This document shows, in pieces, positions 47,820-54,381 of a DNA stretch of 64,000 nt. The notes beneath the pieces are model-generated. The model was given only the letters and a program-made list of their open reading frames with translations. It was not told where the DNA came from and did no database searches. Position numbers and translations under genes: made by a program. The stretch's first letter is position 1, and every line of letters begins with the position of its first letter. This stretch comes from Saccharibacillus qingshengii (GTDB lineage Bacteria > Bacillota > Bacilli > Paenibacillales > Paenibacillaceae), in NCBI RefSeq assembly GCF_013185195.1, contig NZ_JAAZWC010000009.1, forward strand, positions 1-64,000, read 5' to 3'.

Positions 47820-49616
47820 ATGCGTACGGTATTTTTCGTCGACGACGAGCCGCTGATCGCACGGGGAATGTCGTCGATTCTGGATTGGGAGAAATACGGG
47901 CTGCAGCCCTGCGGCCAGGCGGGGGACGGGGTGCAGGCGCTGGAACGTCTGGGGGACACGGGCGCGGATCTGGTGATCACGGATATCATGATGCCCCGAA
48001 TGAACGGACTGGAGCTGATCGCCGAACTCAAAAAGCATCATCCGAACATGCGCTTTATCGTGCTCAGCGGCTACGAGGAATTCGAGTATGTCAAAGTCGG
48101 TATTCGGCTTGGCATCGAGAACTACATCCTCAAACCGATCAATATCGAAGAGCTGCAAGCGACTGTTCGCCGGATCGGCGAAGTGTGGGAGCGCGAGGAA
48201 GCAAGCCGGGTCCGGCAGGAAGAAGACCGCCGGGTCCTGCGAAGCAACGTGCTCGTCCGATGGACGCAGGGCGAGATCGGCCGGGAAGAACTTCTGCAGC
48301 GGGCGGTGCTGCTGGAGATTCCGACCGACTGCGGCGAGTATCGGGTCGATGTGATCCGGGTGCTGGTAGGTGAAGGAGGCGCCGAGTCCGCCGCGGGGGA
48401 CGCCGTCGAGCGGCAGGCGGAAAGAGGAGCCGGGCGGGCCGGGCTGCCCGCCGCGGGGGACGCCGCCGAGCGGCAGGCGGAAGGAGAAGCCGGGCGGGGC
48501 GGTATGCCCGCCGCGGGGGACGCCGCCGAGCAATGGGCGGAAGGAGGAGCCGGGCGGGCCGGTATGCCCGCCGCGGGGGACGCCGCCGAGCAATGGGCGG
48601 AAGGAGAAGCCGGGCGGGGCGGTATGCCCGCCGACAGCGCCGCTGTGCGGCCTTCGTGCCTCGCCGAAATCTGCGAGGCGCTGCTTGCCGCCGCCGAGCC
48701 GGGCGCGGCGGCGATCTGCTTCGCGGATGCCGACGACGATATCGTCTGCATTCGCTGTCGCAGCGCGGCCGGAACGCCGCGCCAAGCGTCTTCCGGCGCT
48801 GCGCTGCCGGAAGACGACCCGGTGGCCGAGGCTGCGCGGGAGCTCGGCCGACGGGTCGGAGCCGCCGTCTGGCTGGCCGGCGGCGGATCTTCGCCGGACA
48901 TGGCCGGCGTGCACGCCAGCTTCGCAGAGGCGCAGGCCCAGCTGCGCCGCCTGCTCCCCGCGGGGGAGCGGCAGCTTTGGATCAGCGGGCCGGATACCGC
49001 GCCCGAACCGCAGGGCTCTTCCCTCTCCTGGGAAGAGCGGCTGCTCGGCGGCGCTGCGGAAGCCGCCGAATGGCTGCCCCGCCGCGAGCCGGTGAACACG
49101 GCCGTACGGCTCATGCTGGAATCGGTCCGCACGGACGGCGCAGCCGAACCCGCGGAGCCGGATTACGGCGGCCTCTACGCGCCGCTCCAGCGTATCCGTA
49201 CGCTGGAAGAACTGCGGCGGCATGTCCGCCTCTTTCTTCGCGGAGACTCGGCGGCAGGTGCCGGACAGGCCGCGGCGGGACCCGCGCACAGCGCGCATGT
49301 CGCTTTCCTGCTGGAGCAGATTCGCGACCATTACGCGGAAGAACTGTCGCTCAAGACGCTGTCGCAGCGGCTCGATCTGCACCCGAACTATCTGGGGCAG
49401 CTGTTCCAGCAGGAGACCGGGGGCAATTTCTCGGATGTACTCAACCGGCGCCGAATCGACCGGGCGACGGCGCTGCTGCTGCATACGAACCGCCGAACCG
49501 CCGAGATCGGGGCGGAGGTCGGGTATACGGACAATTCGTATTTTTACAGGCAGTTCAAGAAATATACCGGCCTGTCGCCGACCGAACTGCGCAGCGCTTA
49601 CGGAGGCGACGGCTGA
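47820..49616 (+). CDS. YesN-like response regulator with AraC-type DNA-binding domain and repeat-containing linker
   Basis: A 598-residue regulator. The ATG at 47820 (MRTVFFVDDEPLIARGM) is used since the upstream ATG at 47781 has no ribosome site. The receiver has phospho-acceptor Asp55 (LVITDIMMPRMNG) and ends near residue 125. The C-terminal AraC/XylS domain (about 495-595) has two helix-turn-helix units (LSLKTLSQRLDLHPNYLGQLF, TAEIGAEVGYTDNSYFYRQFKKYTG). The linker is unusually long and carries four copies of a 20-residue repeat, each encoded by 60 bases (48384-48623), plus part of a fifth. Phosphorylated regulator probably activates the downstream importer and GH85 genes and perhaps GH38. 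A strong terminator follows the gene. Confidence 0.92.
   Translation: MRTVFFVDDEPLIARGMSSILDWEKYGLQPCGQAGDGVQALERLGDTGADLVITDIMMPRMNGLELIAELKKHHPNMRFIVLSGYEEFEYVKVGIRLGIENYILKPINIEELQATVRRIGEVWEREEASRVRQEEDRRVLRSNVLVRWTQGEIGREELLQRAVLLEIPTDCGEYRVDVIRVLVGEGGAESAAGDAVERQAERGAGRAGLPAAGDAAERQAEGEAGRGGMPAAGDAAEQWAEGGAGRAGMPAAGDAAEQWAEGEAGRGGMPADSAAVRPSCLAEICEALLAAAEPGAAAICFADADDDIVCIRCRSAAGTPRQASSGAALPEDDPVAEAARELGRRVGAAVWLAGGGSSPDMAGVHASFAEAQAQLRRLLPAGERQLWISGPDTAPEPQGSSLSWEERLLGGAAEAAEWLPRREPVNTAVRLMLESVRTDGAAEPAEPDYGGLYAPLQRIRTLEELRRHVRLFLRGDSAAGAGQAAAGPAHSAHVAFLLEQIRDHYAEELSLKTLSQRLDLHPNYLGQLFQQETGGNFSDVLNRRRIDRATALLLHTNRRTAEIGAEVGYTDNSYFYRQFKKYTGLSPTELRSAYGGDG
48384..48632 (+). repeat. 60-bp in-frame minisatellite in the regulator linker
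   Basis: Four tandem 60-base units starting at 48384, 48444, 48504 and 48564, with the core CCGCGGGGGACGCC in each, then a truncated fifth. Units differ by a few bases. As 60 is divisible by three, each unit adds 20 residues (pattern PAAGDAAEQWAEGEAGR) without shifting the frame. All six frames stay mostly open across it, which explains the many shadow ORFs there. Confidence 0.92.
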
Positions 49617-49628
49617 TTTGGGCTTGCC

Positions 49629-49666
49629 GGCCGCTAACGGATCGTATATCCGTTAGCGGCCTTTTT
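49629..49666 (+). terminator. Intrinsic terminator of the regulator gene
   Basis: Perfect 14-base stem GGCCGCTAACGGAT (49629-49642) / ATCCGTTAGCGGCC (49648-49661), then TTTTTC. Confidence 0.95.
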
Positions 49667-49682
49667 CGCGGCTGCCCGAAGA

Positions 49683-49779
49683 TTTAACGGAACGTAGAGA
49701 CGCTTAGAAGCCAAAAAGGGTCGGAAACGCGCCCAAAACCCCCGCGTTTCTCGTCTAAGCGTCTGCTCGTTCCGTTAAA
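49683..49779. repeat. 97-bp interrupted palindrome
   Basis: TTTAACGGAAC (49683-49693) and GTTCCGTTAAA (49769-49779) form the ends; inside, GACGCTTAGA (49699-49708) pairs with TCTAAGCGTC, and GAAACGC with GCGTTTC. A third partial copy of the arm (TCTAAGCG...CGTTCCGTTA) lies at about 49804-49827. Confidence 0.75.
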
Positions 49780-49864
49780 AATTTACCGTCGCTCAAATCC
49801 CGTTCTAAGCGCCGCCTCGTTCCGTTAGCATCCGGACCGGGTGTGCGATCGCGCGGGCCGTTAG

Positions 49865-50290
49865 CCGAAGCCGCTTCCGGCGCGCATCTGCCACTCCGCC
49901 GCTTTCCCGAAGCCGCTTCGAACGCCCCTGCCACTCCGCCGAGCCCCGAGGCTGTTCCCTGCCCATGCACCGCTCTCCCGAAGCCGCTTCCGGCGCGCAT
50001 CTGCCACTCCGCCGCTCTCCCGAGGCCGCTTTGAACGCGCCCCTGCCACTCCGCTGCTTTCCCGAGGCCGCTTCGAACGCGCGCCTGTCACTCCGCCGAG
50101 CACGAAGCTGTCCCCTGCCCATGCACCGCTCTCCCGAAGCCGCTTCAGCCGTGCCCCTGTCACCCGACCGCTCCCCCGAGGCCGCTTCGAACGCGCGCCT
50201 GCCACTCCGCCGAGCACGAAGCTGTTCCCTGCCCATGCACCGCTCTCCCGAAGCCGCTTCGGCCGCGCCCCTGCCTGCCCGCCCGCCGGG
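49865..50290. repeat. GC-rich minisatellite of 42/72-bp units
   Basis: The core CCGA(A/G)GCCGCTT recurs at 49865, 49907, 49978, 50020, 50062, 50134, 50176 and 50248, that is, at intervals of 42, 71, 42, 42, 72, 42 and 72. The long units contain an extra ~30-base piece (CTGCCCATGCACCG type). Nearly all intervals are multiples of three. It is located between terminator and the importer promoter region. Confidence 0.88.
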
Positions 50291-50398
50291 TTCCCGGCAG
50301 CCGCTCCCGCCGAGCCCCTTCCGCAGTCCTTTCCCGCCCCCAAAAGGGGCTTTTCTTTACTTTGTCCACCTGAATCTAACATTATTCAACTTGTTGGA

Positions 50399-50412
50399 AG
50401 ATAGCGCTTTCA
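50399..50412. promoter_or_regulatory. Candidate cre site upstream of the importer genes
   Basis: AGATAGCGCTTTCA matches 12 of 14 positions of TGAAAGCGCTTTCA, 154 bases before the first permease start. CcpA control would shut the locus off on preferred sugars. Confidence 0.45.
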
Positions 50413-50565
50413 ATCACAATAGAAAGTGTCGAAGGCGGGTGGCGAGACGGGAGGCAGGCGATAGGTACAGACGCTTGTCCGCCCGGAGCGAAAGCGATCT
50501 TGGGGGATCCGACCGCGCCGCGCACACCGCCGTTTACAAACGCCATGTTTCGAGGAGGAATCATC

Positions 50566-51495
50566 TTGACGGCCTTTTGGAAAAAGATCGTGCGCAACCG
50601 GGCGCTGCTGCTGCTTGTTCTTCCCGGAACGGTCTGGTTCCTGATCTTCGCCTACCTGCCGATGTTCGGTACGGTGCTGGCGTTCAAAGATTTCCGGATC
50701 AGCCCGGACGGATTTTTCGCAAGCGTTCTCAACAGCGAGTGGGTCGGATTCAAGAATTTCGAATATCTGTTCCGGACCAGCGACGCCTATATCATCACCC
50801 GCAACACCATTTTGTATAATGTCGCGATGATTATCCTGGGATTGGTCAGCGCTGTCGCTTTTGCGATTCTGCTGAGCGAACTGCTCAACAAGCGGATGGC
50901 CAAAGTGTATCAGACCGGCATGTTTTTGCCTCACTTTCTGTCGTGGGTCATTATCAGCTATTTCGCTTTTACCTTCTTGAGCCCCGACAAAGGCGTGCTG
51001 AACCAACTGCTGACCGCGCTCGGCATGGAGCGGATCAGCTGGTATTCCGAACCGGCCTACTGGCCGCTTATCCTGCTGTTTGTCGGCATCTGGAAAGGAA
51101 TCGGCTACAGCAGCGTCATTTACCTGGCGGCGATCACCGGTATCGACAAGTCGTATTACGAAGCGGCGACGATCGACGGCGCGCGCAAATGGCAGCAGAT
51201 CCGCTACATCACGCTGCCGCTGCTGCGCCCGCTGATGATTATCCTGACGATCCTGGCGATCGGGGGCATTTTCCGCTCCGACTTCGGGCTGTTCTATCAG
51301 CTGCCCAAAGACTCCGGTGCGCTGTATCCGGTCACCAACGTCATCGATACCTTCGTGTACCGCGGGCTGATGAATATGGGCGATATCGGTATGAGCACGG
51401 CGGCGGGTCTGTATCAGTCGCTTGTCGGCCTGATCCTGATTCTGACGACGAATTACATCGTCCGCCGAATCGACCGCGACCAGGCCATCTTTTAG
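50566..51495 (+). CDS. Oligosaccharide ABC transporter permease (LplB type)
   Basis: A 309-residue inner-membrane permease starting at TTG (50566), six bases after GAGGAGGA. Six membrane segments; the ATPase-contact EAA motif is EAATIDGARKWQQIRYITLP (about residues 203-222). The opening WKKIVRNRALLLLVLPGTVWFLIFAYLPMFG is typical of the LplB/YteP branch, which imports complex oligosaccharides. It forms a unit with the LplC-type permease 17 bases downstream and the binding protein at 52602. No ATPase gene is present; such importers commonly share a general MsmX-type ATPase coded elsewhere. Confidence 0.93.
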   Translation: MTAFWKKIVRNRALLLLVLPGTVWFLIFAYLPMFGTVLAFKDFRISPDGFFASVLNSEWVGFKNFEYLFRTSDAYIITRNTILYNVAMIILGLVSAVAFAILLSELLNKRMAKVYQTGMFLPHFLSWVIISYFAFTFLSPDKGVLNQLLTALGMERISWYSEPAYWPLILLFVGIWKGIGYSSVIYLAAITGIDKSYYEAATIDGARKWQQIRYITLPLLRPLMIILTILAIGGIFRSDFGLFYQLPKDSGALYPVTNVIDTFVYRGLMNMGDIGMSTAAGLYQSLVGLILILTTNYIVRRIDRDQAIF

Positions 51496-51512
51496 AAAAG
51501 GAGGATTGGGCC

Positions 51513-52466
51513 ATGGCACAAACGTTCATCAAACCCAGGGAAGCCGGCGAAGACCGTCGCGGACGCAAGAAGCGCGATTACAACGCCATCACTCCTTTTT
51601 GGAACGTGATCTTCAATATCGGGGTCGGGCTGTTCGCCTTCTCCTGCGTCTTCCCGTTTCTGTTCGTCATTATGATCTCGCTGACGGACGAACAGACACT
51701 TGCACTGGAAGGCTTCAGCTTGTGGCCGAGCGAATTCAGCACCGCCGCTTACCGTTACGTGTTCCAGTCCGGCAATGAGCTGCTGCTGTCGTTCGGCGTC
51801 ACGCTTGCGGTCACGGTCATCGGCACGCTGCTGACGCTTGCGCTGGTGACGACGTATTCGTACGCACTGTCGCGCCGCAGTTTCGAATTCCGCGGATTCT
51901 TCAGTTTTCTGGCTTTTTTCACCATGCTGTTCTCGGGCGGCATGGTGCCGGGCTACATCGTGATGACCCAGTTTCTGCATCTGCAAAATACGATCTGGGC
52001 GCTTATCCTTCCGTTGTCGCTCAGTGCGTTCTCGATCATCGTGATGCGCACCTTTTTCCAGACGACGGTACCGGACGAAGTGGTCGAATCGGCCAAGATC
52101 GACGGGGCGGGCGAGTTCCGGGCTTTCTTCAGTATCGTGCTGCCGATCTCGCTGCCGGGGATCGCGACGATCGGGCTGTTCAGCGCACTGGGGTATTGGA
52201 ACGACTGGTTCAATGCCCTGCTGTACTATAACAATCCCGATCAGACGCCGCCGCTGCAGTTTCTGCTGATGCAGATCGAGAAGAACATGGATTTCCTGAC
52301 CAAAAACGCGCAGTACCTCGGGAACTTCGACGCCGCCGCGGGTCTTCCGACCGAGACGGTTCGTATGGCGATGGTCGTGCTGGCCACGCTGCCGATCGTG
52401 CTGGCGTATCCGTTTTTCCAGCGGTATTTTATTCAGGGCCTGACGGTCGGTTCGGTCAAAGGCTGA
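51513..52466 (+). CDS. Oligosaccharide ABC transporter permease (LplC/YtcP type)
   Basis: A 317-residue permease starting at ATG after AAAGGAGGA. Six membrane segments, with the EAA loop at ESAKIDGAGEFRAFFSIVLP (about 193-212). The sequence IGVGLFAFSCVFPFLFVIMISLTDE and the closing FFQRYFIQGLTVGSVKG are typical of LplC/YtcP permeases, partners of LplB. An overlapping longer frame from 50943 covers the previous gene in another frame and is not real. Likely cargo: high-mannose N-glycan released by the GH85 enzyme encoded downstream. Confidence 0.94.
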   Translation: MAQTFIKPREAGEDRRGRKKRDYNAITPFWNVIFNIGVGLFAFSCVFPFLFVIMISLTDEQTLALEGFSLWPSEFSTAAYRYVFQSGNELLLSFGVTLAVTVIGTLLTLALVTTYSYALSRRSFEFRGFFSFLAFFTMLFSGGMVPGYIVMTQFLHLQNTIWALILPLSLSAFSIIVMRTFFQTTVPDEVVESAKIDGAGEFRAFFSIVLPISLPGIATIGLFSALGYWNDWFNALLYYNNPDQTPPLQFLLMQIEKNMDFLTKNAQYLGNFDAAAGLPTETVRMAMVVLATLPIVLAYPFFQRYFIQGLTVGSVKG

Positions 52467-52601
52467 ACGGATCGGTGAACCCGATGTTTGTTGGACAAGG
52501 ATTCGACGGCTCAACGGGACTTCCGGTGCGTCAAGCACCCGAACGTTCCGTTCGCGCCGAATCATGATAGCGTTACCATTTTGAATACGGAGGGGTCTGT
52601 T

Positions 52602-54122
52602 ATGTCAAAAAGAAAAACGCTGCCGCTTGCGCTCGCTTTGATGCTGATGATATCGGTGCTGGCGGCGTGCGGCGGAGGCGGAGCCGCGGACAAAGGAGCA
52701 CCGGCCAAAGAATCCGAAGCGGTGCAGAGCGACGGAACCGTGGATGTCTCGAAGCTCGATCCGGTCACGCTTAAGCTGTACCTGATTGGTCCGACGCCGA
52801 ACGATCTGCCGAAGGTCCAGGAAGAGATGAACAAATACTTAACGGAAAAGATCAACACCAAACTCGATATTTCGATGATCGATTGGGGCGACTACACGCA
52901 GCGGATGCAGGTTATTACAAGCTCCGGCGAAGATTACGATATCGCGTTCACGAGCGCCTGGGCGTTCGATTACCTGCCGAATGCGGCGAAGGGCGCGTTC
53001 CTGCCGATCAACGATCTGCTCGACCAGTACGGCCAGGGCATCAAGGATACGATCGACCCGCGTTTCCTCGAAGGAAGCAAAGTGAACGGAGTCAACTACG
53101 CGGTACCGAACCAGAAAGAACTGGCCGGCCAAGCCGTATGGCGCTTCAACAAAAAGTATGTGGACAAATACAAGCTTGATCTGGACAGTGTGACGACGCT
53201 CGAAAGTCTCGAACCGCTGCTCAAGACGATCAAGGAAAGCGAGCCGGCCGATATTACGCCGCTGGCGGTGCCGAAATCGTTCAAGCCGCCGCTGCCGTTC
53301 GACTTCCTGATCGGCGACGAGATTCCGATCGGCATGTACCTCGATACGAAAGACAACAAATATGTCAACGTGCTGGATACGCCGGAATTCAAGCAGGCCC
53401 TGACGACGATGCGCAAATACTATCAAGCCGGCTACGTCCGCGAGGATATCGCCACGCTTGAAGGCATCGACAACATGAAGACGGGCAAATGGCTGGTCGA
53501 CAAAGAGATCACGCAGCCGTACGCCGATCTGCTGTGGTCGAGAAGCGCGGGCTACGATATCGTCAGCCGCCCGATGCAGCAGCCGGTCATCGCGACGGGT
53601 TCCGCCGCAGGTTCCATGATGGCGATCTCGTCGTACTCGAAAAACCCGGAGCGCTCGATGATGTTCCTCAACCTGCTCAATACCGATCCGGTGCTGCGCA
53701 ACATGATCCAGTACGGTATCGAAGACGTGCACTATAAGAAGCTCGAAGGCAATTACATCGAAGATCTGCCGGCCATGTCGGAAAATTACGCCATGCCGGG
53801 GTTCGCGCTCGGCAACCTGTTCCTGACCTACCTGCATGAAGGCGATCCCGAAGACAAATGGGAGCAGTTCGAAGCGTTCAACGAATCGGCGCTGGTCGCT
53901 CCTTCGTTCGGCTTCAACTTCGACACCGCGCCGGTCAAGACGGAAGTCGCTTCCGTGACCAACGTCGCCAAGGAATTCATTCCGGTGCTGTTCACCGGTT
54001 CGGTCGATCCGGAAGAATACCTGCCGAAAGCGCAGCAGAAATTCAAAGACGCCGGAATCGACCGCGTTATCGCCGAAGCTCAGAAGCAGTATGACGCCTG
54101 GGCGGCGGAGCAGGGCAAATAA
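52602..54122 (+). CDS. Oligosaccharide-binding lipoprotein (LplA type)
   Basis: A 506-residue solute-binding lipoprotein with lipobox LAAC (Cys near residue 20) and the large two-lobe family-1 fold of LplA/YtcQ-type proteins (VTLKLYLIGPTPNDLPKVQEEMNKYLTEKINTKLDISMIDWGDY; DYDIAFTSAWAFDYLPNAAKGAFLPINDLLDQY). The ATG at 52602 follows GGAGGGG; frames extending to 52488 lack a ribosome site. It should capture the oligosaccharide outside the membrane for the two permeases upstream. The 135-base gap after the permease gene holds a weak cre-like site (52565-52578). GH85 gene follows at 54382. Confidence 0.94.
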   Translation: MSKRKTLPLALALMLMISVLAACGGGGAADKGAPAKESEAVQSDGTVDVSKLDPVTLKLYLIGPTPNDLPKVQEEMNKYLTEKINTKLDISMIDWGDYTQRMQVITSSGEDYDIAFTSAWAFDYLPNAAKGAFLPINDLLDQYGQGIKDTIDPRFLEGSKVNGVNYAVPNQKELAGQAVWRFNKKYVDKYKLDLDSVTTLESLEPLLKTIKESEPADITPLAVPKSFKPPLPFDFLIGDEIPIGMYLDTKDNKYVNVLDTPEFKQALTTMRKYYQAGYVREDIATLEGIDNMKTGKWLVDKEITQPYADLLWSRSAGYDIVSRPMQQPVIATGSAAGSMMAISSYSKNPERSMMFLNLLNTDPVLRNMIQYGIEDVHYKKLEGNYIEDLPAMSENYAMPGFALGNLFLTYLHEGDPEDKWEQFEAFNESALVAPSFGFNFDTAPVKTEVASVTNVAKEFIPVLFTGSVDPEEYLPKAQQKFKDAGIDRVIAEAQKQYDAWAAEQGK

Positions 54123-54381
54123 CGGCATACGAACAAGGAAGAACAGAACGACCGTAACCGCTGCATGACGTTAGAGCAAGTCGGCAGCCGCGCTGCAGAG
54201 GCCCGTCATTTCGTGCTTTTTTCGCCAAACGGAGAGAGAAAGAAACGAAATGCGGCGGCTTCTGCAGCTTTTTGCCGTTCAGCAGGCAGCTGCCGGGCTA
54301 TCAAGGACACCGACGCATTCCGTGATGCTTTACGCTTCAATCCGATTCATCCAATACGCCTACCGGGAGGAACGACACTCG

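Larger units (their letters stand above)
49617..50565. other. Long intergenic region, repeats only
   Basis: About 950 bases without a supported gene between the regulator and the importer genes. It contains a terminator, a 97-base palindromic repeat (49683-49779), a GC-rich minisatellite (49865-50290) and a cre-like site (50399-50412). Long open frames on both strands result from repeat units that are multiples of three and are not regarded as genes. Confidence 0.75.

Noticed and set aside
48384-50290. The tandem repeats as a CRISPR array
   Set aside because: There are no unique spacers between repeats, unit lengths do not fit, and no cas gene is in the window.
49965-50819. 284-codon frame (Pro/Arg/Ala-rich) across the GC-rich minisatellite
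   Set aside because: It exists because the repeat units are multiples of three; the opposite strand is also open, it has no ribosome site, and it runs into the permease gene in another frame.
52565-52578. TGATAGCGTTACCA as a cre site before the binding-protein gene
   Set aside because: Two mismatches in conserved positions and an intra-operon location; noted in the gene entry but too weak to list separately.
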